NCBI GenBank assembly: GCA_028871595.1
Contig: JAGWMT010000006.1
Location: forward strand, 1-31,769
Direction of reading: 5' to 3'
From: Elusimicrobiota bacterium
GTDB taxonomy: Bacteria > Elusimicrobiota > Elusimicrobia > UBA1565 > UBA9628
DNA length: 31,769 nucleotides
The position numbers were made by a program, and so were the translations under genes. The notes beneath the pieces are model-generated. The model did not search any database, was not told the origin of the DNA, and worked only from the letters and a program-made list of their open reading frames with translations. This document shows, piece after piece, positions 7,077 to 14,725 of this stretch. Position 1 is the first letter of the stretch. The number at the start of each line of letters is the position of its first letter.

Positions 7077-8432
7077 TTAGATACGCTCGAAGAGCCGGCC
7101 TTTTTCCCAATCCGTCACCGCGCGGTCGTGCGCGGCCGCCTCCGCTTTCGCCGCGTGGAGATAATGCTTGAAGACCTCCTCGCCGAAGGCGGCGCGGGCG
7201 GCCTTCGAGCCCTCGAGAAGCTCGACCGCCTCCGCCAAGGTCCTGGGAACCGGCTGGACGGAGGACTCGTAGGCGTTTCCGTCGAGGGCGTCGGGCGGTT
7301 CGATCTTGTTCTCGATGCCGTGCAGGCCGGCCGCGATGGTCGCGGCGAACGCCAGATACGGGTTGACGTCGGCGCCGGGGATGCGGTTCTCGATGCGCAG
7401 CGAGTTTCCCTCGCCGACCACGCGGAAGCCGCAGGTGCGGTTGTCCTTCGCCCAGGCGATGCGCGTGGGAGCGAAGGTCGCGGCCTGGTACCTTTTATAG
7501 GAGTTCGACGTCGGCGCGTAAAAGAAGGACAGCTCCCGGGCCAGGGCCATCTGGCCGCCGAGGAACCAGCGGAATTCCTTCGACGGCTTTCCCCCCGACC
7601 AGAAGGCCGGACGGTCCCCGGAATGATCCCAGAGGCTGGCGTGAATATGGCACGACGAGCCGGCCAGGCGCGAATCGAATTTCGCCATGAAGGTCAGCGC
7701 GCAGCCGCGCTGCATCGCGATCTCCTTGGCGCCGTGCTTGTAAACGGTGTGGCGGTCGGCCATCTCGACGGGAGTCGAGTATTCCAGGTTGATCTCGTGC
7801 TGGCCCGGCCCCCATTCTCCCTTCGAGCATTCGACCGGGACGCCCGCCGCTTCCATCAAATTCCGGATCGCCCCCACGACCGGCTCCATCCGCGTTCCCT
7901 GGAGGATGTGGTAGTCCTCGATGTACGTCCCGTGATGCTCGAGCGCCGTCCAATTCTTCTTCTGCGCGGACTCGTACGTCTCGCGGAATAAATAGAATTC
8001 CAACTCGGAGGCCATCTTGAGCGTGTAGCCGTACTCCCACGCGCGCAGGACCTGATCCTTCAACACCTGACGCGGCGCGACCTTGACGGGACGGCGCCCG
8101 TCGTCGAGCGCGTCGCAGACCACCAAAACGGTTCCCGGCTGCCACGGCAATGCGCGCCAGGTCGCGTAGTCGGGCGAAAGGGTGAAATCCTGATAGCCCT
8201 TCGTCCAACTGGTCAATTCGTAGCCCGGGACGGGATCCATTTCCATGTCCACGGTGAGCAGATAGGCGCAGGCGTGCGTTCCGTGCGCGGCGACCGTCTC
8301 GGCGAAATGCCGCGCGGTCATTCTTTTCCCCACCCAGCGTCCCTGCATGTCGGGCATCGCGAGAATGACGGTGTGAACATTCCCCTTCTTGATCTCGGCG
8401 AGCAGCGGCGCGGCTTTTTTCGTCTCGGTCAT
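7077..8432 (-). CDS. Glutamine synthetase-like ligase (possible gamma-glutamylpolyamine synthetase)
   Basis: 451-aa GS-fold ATP-dependent ligase. It has the metal and substrate motifs SELEFYLF (142-149), GEWGPGQHEINLEY (205-218), GSSCHIHASLWD (258-269), NSYKRY (310-315) and RVVGEGNSLRIENR (337-350). It lacks the MPG-type nucleotide loop and C-terminal adenylylation tyrosine region of GlnA and resembles the GlnA3/PuuA group, which glutamylates amines such as putrescine or spermidine. Polyamine genes next door and the aldehyde dehydrogenase support that role, but the amine cannot be read from sequence. The frame is open 34 codons further upstream. I chose the ATG that begins MTETKKAAPLL because a promoter overlaps the longer reading and ends just before it. 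Confidence 0.85.
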   Translation of the reverse strand: MTETKKAAPLLAEIKKGNVHTVILAMPDMQGRWVGKRMTARHFAETVAAHGTHACAYLLTVDMEMDPVPGYELTSWTKGYQDFTLSPDYATWRALPWQPGTVLVVCDALDDGRRPVKVAPRQVLKDQVLRAWEYGYTLKMASELEFYLFRETYESAQKKNWTALEHHGTYIEDYHILQGTRMEPVVGAIRNLMEAAGVPVECSKGEWGPGQHEINLEYSTPVEMADRHTVYKHGAKEIAMQRGCALTFMAKFDSRLAGSSCHIHASLWDHSGDRPAFWSGGKPSKEFRWFLGGQMALARELSFFYAPTSNSYKRYQAATFAPTRIAWAKDNRTCGFRVVGEGNSLRIENRIPGADVNPYLAFAATIAAGLHGIENKIEPPDALDGNAYESSVQPVPRTLAEAVELLEGSKAARAAFGEEVFKHYLHAAKAEAAAHDRAVTDWEKGRLFERI

Positions 8433-8438
8433 GGTCCC

Positions 8439-8467
8439 AGTGTAAGAAAATCCCCCGCCGCTGTCCA
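8439..8467 (-). promoter_or_regulatory. Sigma-70-type promoter of the GS-like gene
   Basis: On the minus strand TGGACA (8467-8462) and TACACT (8444-8439) are separated by exactly 17 bases. The -10 ends six bases before the ATG and no ribosome binding site is present, so transcription would begin at or next to the start codon. Confidence 0.55.
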
Positions 8468-8558
8468 GACATATGCGCACAACATGCGGCTGTATAAAAG
8501 ATAACAGCAAACAACTCTTATGAGTTTCTATCAATCTTTAATGGACTTCGATTGTCTA

Positions 8559-8587
8559 TTGACAGCCCAAAAATGACATGCTAGGAT
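8559..8587 (+). promoter_or_regulatory. Sigma-70-type promoter of parAB
   Basis: A perfect TTGACA (8559-8564) and TAGGAT (8582-8587) are spaced by 17 bases. Transcription would start near 8594, giving a leader of about 23 bases without an obvious Shine-Dalgarno. It lies back to back with the GS-like promoter. Confidence 0.7.
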
Positions 8588-8594
8588 GATCGTG

Positions 8595-8610
8595 GTTTTC
8601 ACGTTTGAAC
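8595..8610. other. Degenerate parS-like palindrome at the parA start
   Basis: GTTTTCACGTTTGAAC contains the TTTCACGT core of the bacterial parS site (TGTTTCACGTGAAACA), but the right arm is poor; 10 of 16 positions are self-complementary. Placed over the predicted parA transcription start, it could serve ParB binding or autoregulation. Weak evidence. Confidence 0.25.
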
Positions 8611-8616
8611 ACATTT

Positions 8617-9435
8617 ATGGCTGAAATCATCGCGATCGCGAACCAAAAAGGGGGGGTGGGGAAGACAACCACCGCGGTTAATTTAGCCTCCGCCTTGGCC
8701 GTTTTGGGTCAGCAAACGCTTCTCATTGACATGGACCCACAAGGCAACGCCACCTCGGGGGTGGGGTTCGACAAAGGTTCATTCGAACCAAACATCTATG
8801 ATGTCTTGGTGGACCTTCTTCCGCTGGAAAAGACCATTAAAGCGTCGTCGTTGAAAAATCTATCCGTCGCGGGGGCAAACAACGACCTGGCCGGCGCCGA
8901 AATTGAATTGGTTTCAGCCTTGGCGCGGGAAAGCCGCCTGAAGGGGGCTCTTTCCGCGGTCAAATCCCGCTTCTCATTCGTCATCATCGATTGCCCGCCT
9001 TCCTTGGGACTTTTAACGGTCAACGCCCTGAATGCGGCCGACAAGATCATCATTCCGATCCAGGGGGAATACTACTCCATGGAGGGTTTAGCACAATTCA
9101 CAGGGGCTGTGGATAAGGTGAAAAGCGCTTTAAACCAGAAACTAGAGGTGGAAGGGGGGGTCCTCACCATGTTCGACTCCCGCATGACCCTTTCCAACCA
9201 GGTGAAGGAAGAAGTCGCCAAATTCTTCGGCCCAAAGATGTTTCAGGCCATTATCCCACGGAATATCCGCTTGGCGGAGGCGCCGGGGTTCGGACAAAGC
9301 ATTTTCCAGTATGACGCCAAATCTCGCGGCGCCGAGGCCTACATGGCGTTCGCGCGCGAATTTCTATCCCGGCGCGGCTTGTCCGCGCCGCCGGCGCCGG
9401 CAGCCGCTGAAGAACCCACGGAGAACCCCGCATGA
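8617..9435 (+). CDS. parA: Chromosome partitioning ATPase ParA (Soj)
   Basis: 272-aa deviant-Walker ATPase of the chromosomal ParA/Soj type. It has NQKGGVGKTT (9-18) with the signature lysine, LIDMDPQGN near 38-46, and FVIIDCPPSLG (switch/Walker B). With ParB it positions or segregates the origin and can affect DnaA. A TTG four codons upstream could also start the frame, but the ATG giving MAEIIAIANQKGG matches the family. It has its own strong promoter. The protein ends with an Ala/Pro-rich tail (APPAPAAAEEPTENPA). It overlaps parB by four bases (ATGA). Distance to the proposed origin is about 17 kb, normal for par loci. Confidence 0.95.
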   Translation: MAEIIAIANQKGGVGKTTTAVNLASALAVLGQQTLLIDMDPQGNATSGVGFDKGSFEPNIYDVLVDLLPLEKTIKASSLKNLSVAGANNDLAGAEIELVSALARESRLKGALSAVKSRFSFVIIDCPPSLGLLTVNALNAADKIIIPIQGEYYSMEGLAQFTGAVDKVKSALNQKLEVEGGVLTMFDSRMTLSNQVKEEVAKFFGPKMFQAIIPRNIRLAEAPGFGQSIFQYDAKSRGAEAYMAFAREFLSRRGLSAPPAPAAAEEPTENPA

Positions 9436-10334
9436 CCCGCAAAGCCCTTGGACGCGGCCTGTCCGCGCTGATCCCCAACACGCCCGCCGCCCCCGCCCCG
9501 GCCGGAGTCTTGCCGGCGGCCGACGGAACCCCGCTCAAGATACCCGTGGACAAGATCCGGGCGAACCATCTTCAACCCCGCCGCCACTTCGAACCGGAAG
9601 CCTTGGGGGAACTGGCGTCTTCCATCAAGCAGCACGGATTGGCCCAGCCCATCGTGGTCTCCTACGACCCCGCCTCCCGCTCTTATGAATTGATCGCCGG
9701 TGAACGCCGCTGGCGCGCCACCCAACTGGCGGGCCTCACCGAAATCGACGTCGTCGTCCGCCAGCCCAAGGATGACAAGCAGCGCCTGGCGTTGACCTTG
9801 ATCGAAAACCTGCAGCGCGCCGACCTGAACCCCATCGAAGTCGCTCTCGGTTACCTGCGCTTGATGAAGGAGTTCGGCATCAATCAGACCGAGCTGGGCC
9901 AGGAAGTGGGTAAGTCGAAGTCCGGCATCTCCAACACTTTGAGACTTCTCGAGCTCCCGGATGAAATCCAGAAAGCCCTCCAGTTCGGCCAGTTGAGCGA
10001 AGGCCACGGGCGCGCGCTGCTGATGGTGACCGACCCGAACCTTCGCCACGCGGTTTTCAAGAAAGTTCTGGAGGGCAAGCTGTCCGTCCGCGAGACCGAA
10101 GCTTTGTCCAAGCAAGTCGAAGCGGGGGAATTGCCGAACGACGAAGCGCCAAAAGCAAAGAAGACCGCTCTTGAAAAGCCGGCGGACCTGCGCTCCCTGG
10201 AGGACTCCCTCCAGCAATCTCTGGGGACCAAGGTCGTCATTCGCACGAAGAAAAATCCGGCGAAAGGCGTGCTCTCCATTCATTTTTTCAGCTTCGACGA
10301 CTTCGACAGAATCATAAAAGTGCTTAAAAATTAA
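9432..10334 (+). CDS. parB: Chromosome partitioning protein ParB (Spo0J)
   Basis: 300-aa ParB/Spo0J. Short N-terminal LGRGLSALI box (6-14), as in chromosomal ParB proteins that stimulate ParA, then an Ala/Pro linker. The CTPase domain has box I IRANHLQPRRHF (42-53) and the GERRWRA box (90-96), followed by ENLQRADLNPIE (115-126). The helix-turn-helix lies near 140-160 (LGQEVGKSKSGISNTLRLL), and the C-terminal dimerisation region ends DDFDRIIKVLKN. It would load on parS as a CTP-dependent clamp. Its stop overlaps the start of the next gene (TAATG), so that exported protein is probably in the par operon. Confidence 0.95.
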   Translation: MTRKALGRGLSALIPNTPAAPAPAGVLPAADGTPLKIPVDKIRANHLQPRRHFEPEALGELASSIKQHGLAQPIVVSYDPASRSYELIAGERRWRATQLAGLTEIDVVVRQPKDDKQRLALTLIENLQRADLNPIEVALGYLRLMKEFGINQTELGQEVGKSKSGISNTLRLLELPDEIQKALQFGQLSEGHGRALLMVTDPNLRHAVFKKVLEGKLSVRETEALSKQVEAGELPNDEAPKAKKTALEKPADLRSLEDSLQQSLGTKVVIRTKKNPAKGVLSIHFFSFDDFDRIIKVLKN

Positions 10335-11350
10335 TGATAATTTTTAATTTCATCGCCGCCGTCCTGCTTGCCGCCGCGTCCGCGCAAGCCGCGCCCCTGG
10401 ACGGCCTGCCCGTGACTTTGTCCACCAGCGTCGTGGTCCCAACGATCGTCACCCTGGCGCCGAGTCTCCACGATTACACCCGGTTCGCGGATGGCGGCCC
10501 GGACGCGAATTGGTACGTCGGCTTCAACAACGCCTGGATCGTCAAGCTGCCGCCCGGCCCTCCGGGGGAATTCCAACGGGCCTTCATCGGCGCCAAGGTC
10601 GGCCGCGCCAAAACCCGCCCGAATCCCGACAAGCCCTGGATCCGCGAACTCATCCAAGGCAAGGTCTACATCGGGATCTCCCAAACCCCCGCATGGACGT
10701 CGGAGCAGAGCTTCTTCCTCACCGAAACCTCCGACATCCCGGCCGACGCGGATCCGCAGGCGCGCGTGGACGGCGTCGGCGCGGCCGAATGGTTTTGGGC
10801 CGAGGTGCCGCTGTCGATGGTCAGCTTCACCGGCCCGAATTATCTGATCGTCTGGTCTCCGTCGAATTACTTCACCGCCGCGTCCAGCGCCCCGATCCTG
10901 GCCGCCGCGGAATCCGAGGACGGCGGCCTCGAGACCCGCGCGTGGAATAACCGCTCCATTTTGGGCGTGCCTCCCCGCTCGGCGGCGAACTCCCTGGAGA
11001 CGCCGATCAACAACATCATGCCCGCGCTGGCCATCAAGCTGGTGCCTCCCGGCCCCGACGAACCCGCCGTCTCAGTCAACGACCTGACCGTCGCGCGGGC
11101 CGGCAAGCGCATGCTGGTCCGCTTCTCGGCCGCCGGCGAGGACGTCACCGACGCCTGGGTGGAGGTCTCCCGCGACCGCCTGGATTGGCAGCGCATCTCC
11201 AAACTCCAGCGCCGCCCTCCCTATATCCTCTCCTTGTCCGCCGATAAGGCGCCGGGACCCGGCCAGTACGTGCGCGGCGTCGCGCGCGACACTTCGGGCG
11301 CCGTCGGCTACTCCGATCCGTACATGATCCCCTATGCGCTCCGCCCGTAA
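10334..11350 (+). CDS. Exported protein of unknown function, 338 aa
   Basis: Not recognised. The N-terminus (MIIFNFIAAVLLAAASAQAA) is a signal peptide with an Ala-x-Ala cleavage site. The mature part is rich in aromatic and beta-type segments (FADGGPDANWYVGFNNAWIV, QGKVYIGISQTPAW). The last 90 residues (SVNDLTVARAGKRMLVRFS, then YILSLSADKAPGPGQYVRGV) look like an Ig/fibronectin-type domain, so a periplasmic or surface binding role is possible. The start codon shares one base with the parB stop, so it depends on upstream transcription. Its end overlaps asd by 17 bases. The link to chromosome partitioning may be only operonic. Confidence 0.8.
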   Translation: MIIFNFIAAVLLAAASAQAAPLDGLPVTLSTSVVVPTIVTLAPSLHDYTRFADGGPDANWYVGFNNAWIVKLPPGPPGEFQRAFIGAKVGRAKTRPNPDKPWIRELIQGKVYIGISQTPAWTSEQSFFLTETSDIPADADPQARVDGVGAAEWFWAEVPLSMVSFTGPNYLIVWSPSNYFTAASSAPILAAAESEDGGLETRAWNNRSILGVPPRSAANSLETPINNIMPALAIKLVPPGPDEPAVSVNDLTVARAGKRMLVRFSAAGEDVTDAWVEVSRDRLDWQRISKLQRRPPYILSLSADKAPGPGQYVRGVARDTSGAVGYSDPYMIPYALRP

Positions 11351-12386
11351 AGGCCTGCGCGTCGGCGTGGTCGGCGCGACCGGCATGGTCGGCCGCGAGC
11401 TTGTCGAGCTTTTGGAAAGGCGGCGCTTTCCCGCGGGAGAGCTTCTGCCCTTCTCCTCCGGACGCGCCCGCGCCTCGGTGCGCTTCCGCGGCCGCGCCGT
11501 CGCCGCGCCCGGGACCGACGCGGCGGCCCTGGAAACCTGCGACGCGGTCTTTTTGGTCAGTTCCGACGAGGTCGCTCTCGAGCACGGCCCGCGTCTGGCC
11601 GCGCGGGGCGTTTGGGTCATCGACGACAGCGCCGCGTTCCGCCTGGATCCGAAGGTGCCGCTCGTCATTCCCGAGGTCAACGCCGGGGCGCTGCGCCGCG
11701 ACCGGCGCCTCATCGCCGGGCCCAATTGCACGATGACCGGCCTGGGCGTCGCCGGCGCGCTTCTCCACAAAACCATCGGCGTGCGCGAGGTCCGCGTGGC
11801 CTCCTACCAGGCCGTTTCGGGGGCGGGCAAGGCCGCCCTGGCGGAGCTGTTCGGCCAGGCCGCCGCCCTTGCTCGCACCGGCCTTTCAGCCGATGGGCGC
11901 GCGCCCGTCCTGGGCGCCGGTAAATCCGCGGTCCTGCCTCGCGCCATCGCGTACAACGCGATCCCCCAGGTGGGCCGCTTCGGACCCGACGGCTACTCCG
12001 GGGAGGAAACCAAGGTCGCCGCCGAACTGCGCAAGATCTGGGCCGCTCCGGGCTTGAAAGTGTCGGCCACCGCGGTCCGCGTGCCGACCATTCGCGGCCA
12101 CGCGCTGTCCGCGTGGCTGACTTTGGCGCGCCCCACGACCGCCGCCCGCGCGCGCGAGCTGCTCGCCCGGACTCCGGGCCTGACCTTGTCGCCCGACGGC
12201 GACTATCCGACCCCGCGCTCGGCGGGGGGGAAGAACCCCGTCTTCGCCGGCCGCCTGCGTCAGGGCGCCACTCCCCGGGAGATCGCGCTGTGGATCTCCT
12301 CCGACAACCTCCTCAAGGGCGCCGCGCTCAACTCCGTCCAGACCGCCGAGGAGCTCCTTCGCCGCGGCTGGCTCTCGACGCGATGA
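11334..12386 (+). CDS. asd: Aspartate-semialdehyde dehydrogenase
   Basis: 350-aa NADPH-dependent enzyme converting aspartyl phosphate to aspartate semialdehyde for lysine/diaminopimelate, threonine and methionine. Visible motifs are GATGMVG (14-20), the active-site Cys132 in GPNCTM, SYQAVSGAG (157-165), the substrate-binding GEET (223-226), and Arg249 and His256 in VRVPTIRGHA. The first ATG overlaps the previous gene by 17 bases. The preceding residues MRSARKGLR are a normal short leader before the Rossmann strand, so this start is accepted. It overlaps the next gene by four bases (ATGA). Diaminopimelate need fits a peptidoglycan-bearing cell. Confidence 0.94.
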   Translation: MRSARKGLRVGVVGATGMVGRELVELLERRRFPAGELLPFSSGRARASVRFRGRAVAAPGTDAAALETCDAVFLVSSDEVALEHGPRLAARGVWVIDDSAAFRLDPKVPLVIPEVNAGALRRDRRLIAGPNCTMTGLGVAGALLHKTIGVREVRVASYQAVSGAGKAALAELFGQAAALARTGLSADGRAPVLGAGKSAVLPRAIAYNAIPQVGRFGPDGYSGEETKVAAELRKIWAAPGLKVSATAVRVPTIRGHALSAWLTLARPTTAARARELLARTPGLTLSPDGDYPTPRSAGGKNPVFAGRLRQGATPREIALWISSDNLLKGAALNSVQTAEELLRRGWLSTR

Positions 12387-13261
12387 GACGGGCCGCCGCG
12401 GCGCTGCTCTTCCTGACGGCCCTCGCCGCACCGCGCCCGGCCGCGGCCGCCGCCGATCCGCTGGACGCGAAGACCGCGGAGTGGGCCGCCAAAGGATTTT
12501 CCGTCAAGGACCGCGTCGTCCGCCCCGACGGGCCCGTCCTCCTGGCGGCCACCATCTACGCCCCGGCCGACGGATCCGGCGACCGTCTCGAGATCGACGT
12601 GATCCTCAAGGGCAAGGCGTATCTGGGCTATTCGCATCCCTCCGAGACCGAATGGCTGGATTTCGACGATACCGCCACCGGCAAGACCTTCGCCGACCTG
12701 TTCAAGGACGGCTCGCGCGTGATCGCCTACCGTTCGACCATCCGGGCGATCAACTCCACGTCCCTCAACGTGATCCGGTTCAAGAACTTCAAGTTCCAAT
12801 ACGTCGGCAAATTTCCCGACGGACGCTTCCTCGAGGACGGCGAGAAGGTCCTGCTCGCCGACCGGGAGCTTCCGCTGGGCCGGTACCTCATGGTCGGCTG
12901 CGAGGACTTCGGCACCACGTCCCAGTCGGCCTTCCGCACCCGCCTTTACGCGCCGGTGAAAGGCCGCTTCATCGACGTCTCGGCGAAACATCCGGAGTTC
13001 TACGCCGCCGAGATCGCGCGCAAGGAAGCGGCGATCGAACGTCTGAAGGGGGATCTCCAAAAGAACGCGGGCGAATACCTGGGACTGACGCTGTCCCTCT
13101 ACTACGACTACGCGGCCCGAGGCGAGGCACGCAAAGGTTGGGACCGCCAGAACGAGTTCTTCAAGGTCCCCGGCTTCGCTCCGCCGAAGGTCAAGGCCTG
13201 CTTCCAATCCATGCGCGCGGACCTTCGCGGCCGCCTGAAAGTTCCCGCGAACTGGCCTTAA
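12383..13261 (+). CDS. Exported protein of unknown function, 292 aa
   Basis: Family not recognised. The frame is open upstream inside asd, but the start is the ATG in the ATGA overlap with the asd stop. This yields a clear signal peptide, MRRAAAALLFLTALAAPRPA followed by AAAA. The mature protein has beta-rich parts (LEIDVILKGKAYLGYSHPSE, FKNFKFQYVGKFPDGRF), one charged helical stretch (EIARKEAAIERLKGDLQK) that may form a coiled coil, and two cysteines (VGCEDF and KACFQS). It ends RLKVPANWP. It is probably envelope-located. The chain parA-parB-exported-asd-exported is linked by overlaps throughout, suggesting one transcript. Confidence 0.8.
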   Translation: MRRAAAALLFLTALAAPRPAAAAADPLDAKTAEWAAKGFSVKDRVVRPDGPVLLAATIYAPADGSGDRLEIDVILKGKAYLGYSHPSETEWLDFDDTATGKTFADLFKDGSRVIAYRSTIRAINSTSLNVIRFKNFKFQYVGKFPDGRFLEDGEKVLLADRELPLGRYLMVGCEDFGTTSQSAFRTRLYAPVKGRFIDVSAKHPEFYAAEIARKEAAIERLKGDLQKNAGEYLGLTLSLYYDYAARGEARKGWDRQNEFFKVPGFAPPKVKACFQSMRADLRGRLKVPANWP

Positions 13262-13296
13262 AGGCCTACACAACGGCCGGGCCTTTGGGGTAGAAT
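13260..13296 (+). promoter_or_regulatory. Hairpin plus -10 box before the glycine-rich exported protein
   Basis: AAAGGCC (13260-13266) pairs with GGCCTTT (13280-13286) across a 13-base loop right at the previous stop codon. It could end the par/asd transcript, although no T-run follows. TAGAAT (13291-13296) then ends six bases before the next ATG, the same geometry as at the speB and GS-like genes. No -35 is evident. Confidence 0.4.
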
Positions 13297-13302
13297 AGCG
13301 CC

Positions 13303-13863
13303 ATGAAGATATTCCTCGGCCTTACCCTGTCCCTGCTCGCCGCGGCCGCCTCCGCGACTCCCCTGGAGAACGCCGCCGCGCTGGCCGTCTCGCTCGGCGC
13401 CCCGGCCGGACTCCGGGCGCCGCGCCCCGTCGCCGCGCCCGCCGGCTCCACCAAGCCCCGCGTGAGCGCCATGGCCGGACCGAACGCCTCGGGGCCCATC
13501 TCCGGATACGTGTCCGTCTCCGGGAACGGCTATCTCCCGTGCACCGGGCCCAACGGGAGCGGCATGATGAGCGGTTGGATCAACCTGCGCGCGGACGTGA
13601 ACGTGACCACCTCCGACGGCGCGTCGGGCTCGATCCCGGTGACCGGCACCGTCTTCGTCAGCGGCTCCTGCCAGAACGGCTCCGGCTTCGTGAACGGCAA
13701 CGCCATGCTCAACGGCTCGGGAGCCATCTACAAGGCGGGAGCCTACGTCGGGACCGCTCAGCTCTCCGGGAACCTGTTCCTGAACCAGTACGTCTCCGGC
13801 GGGTTCGCCTGGATCACCCAGAGCGTCTTTTTGAACGGCTACTACAACCAGACCGCCCGGTAG
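13303..13863 (+). CDS. Exported glycine/serine/asparagine-rich repeat protein, 186 aa
   Basis: Not recognised. Signal peptide MKIFLGLTLSLLAAAASA, then an Ala/Pro-rich linker to about residue 55. From there the sequence alternates short beta-like strands with Gly-rich turns: SGYVSVSGNGY, NGSGMMSGWINL, SGSIPVTGTVFVSG, NGSGFVNGNAMLNGSG, VGTAQLSGNLFLNQ and SGGFAWITQSVFLNG. Period is about 10-18 residues, which would suit a small beta-solenoid or beta-sandwich on the outside of the cell. Two cysteines (about 80 and 125) could form a disulfide. It has its own putative promoter and no Shine-Dalgarno. It converges on speE with a 3-base gap. Confidence 0.75.
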   Translation: MKIFLGLTLSLLAAAASATPLENAAALAVSLGAPAGLRAPRPVAAPAGSTKPRVSAMAGPNASGPISGYVSVSGNGYLPCTGPNGSGMMSGWINLRADVNVTTSDGASGSIPVTGTVFVSGSCQNGSGFVNGNAMLNGSGAIYKAGAYVGTAQLSGNLFLNQYVSGGFAWITQSVFLNGYYNQTAR

Positions 13864-13866
13864 CCG

Positions 13867-14715
13867 TCAGCGGCCCAGCGCCCGGCGCACGAACTCGGGA
13901 AGCGCGAACGCGCCGGCGTGAACGTCCGCGTTGTACCACTTGAGCGGCATTTTTGCCGCTTTGACGCGGGCGGGGCGCAGGTCGCGGACGGGGCTTATCC
14001 CTTTCGACGCGTAGGTGAACGCCCAGAGGCCGCCCGGGTAGGTCAGGTTCGTGAACAGGTAGGCGTCCACCACGGGGAACACGGGCTTGAGGATCCGGTC
14101 CAGGTTGCGGATCGTGCCGATCTCATAGAACGGGGAGCCGGCCTGGCTCACCACGATCCCGTTCTCGGTCAGCACGCGCCGGACGTCCTTGTAGAACGCG
14201 GTGCCGAAAAGCTCCTTCGCGGGGCCGAAGGGCTCGGTGGAATCCACGATGACGACGTCGAAGCGCTCCTCGGTCTCGCGGACGAACTTCACTCCGTCCT
14301 CGATGCGCACGACCGCGCGGCGGTCGGACAGCTTGCCGGCGGTGAGCGGGAGATATTTGCGGGACGCGGAGACGACCAGGCCGTCGATCTCCACCAGCAC
14401 GCAGCGCTCCACGGTCTTGTGCCGCAGAACCTCGCGCACGGTGCCGCCGTCCCCGCCGCCGATCACCAGCACGCGGCGCGGCCGCGGATGGAGGAACAGG
14501 GGGACGTGGGCGATCATCTCGTGGTAGACGAATTCGTCGCGCTCGGACACCATGGTCATCCCGTCGATGAGAAGGAGCTTGCCGTGCCCCTTGGTGTCCA
14601 CGACCTCGACCGTCTGGAACGGGCTGCGGCCCTTGAACAGCTTCTTCTTCAGGCGGAAGCCGGTGCGCACGATCCCTTGATATTCCTCGTCGGCCCAGCG
14701 GGTCTTGGCGCTCAT
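13867..14715 (-). CDS. speE: Spermidine synthase (aminopropyltransferase)
   Basis: 282-aa polyamine aminopropyltransferase that moves the aminopropyl group of decarboxylated AdoMet onto putrescine or a similar amine. It has LLIDGMTM (48-55), DEFVYHEMIAHVPLFLHP (60-77), the nucleotide loop VLVIGGGDGGTVREVLRH (82-99), the acidic VEID (108-111) and the catalytic loop DVVIVDSTEPFGPAKELF (153-170). The C-terminal region ends KWYNADVHAGAFALP. The length is typical. An AGGAG site lies before the ATG. It is 10 bases downstream of the AdoMet decarboxylase gene, which makes its substrate, so the two are an operon. Exact amine acceptor (putrescine, or a diamine from the speY/speB route) is not shown. 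Confidence 0.93.
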   Translation of the reverse strand: MSAKTRWADEEYQGIVRTGFRLKKKLFKGRSPFQTVEVVDTKGHGKLLLIDGMTMVSERDEFVYHEMIAHVPLFLHPRPRRVLVIGGGDGGTVREVLRHKTVERCVLVEIDGLVVSASRKYLPLTAGKLSDRRAVVRIEDGVKFVRETEERFDVVIVDSTEPFGPAKELFGTAFYKDVRRVLTENGIVVSQAGSPFYEIGTIRNLDRILKPVFPVVDAYLFTNLTYPGGLWAFTYASKGISPVRDLRPARVKAAKMPLKWYNADVHAGAFALPEFVRRALGR

Positions 14716-14725
14716 CGGACTCCTG

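Noticed and set aside
14201..14527. Frame opposite speE encoding a 108-aa basic/Ser-rich product
   Set aside because: Shadow of speE, whose motifs are complete on the minus strand; no ribosome site or family resemblance.
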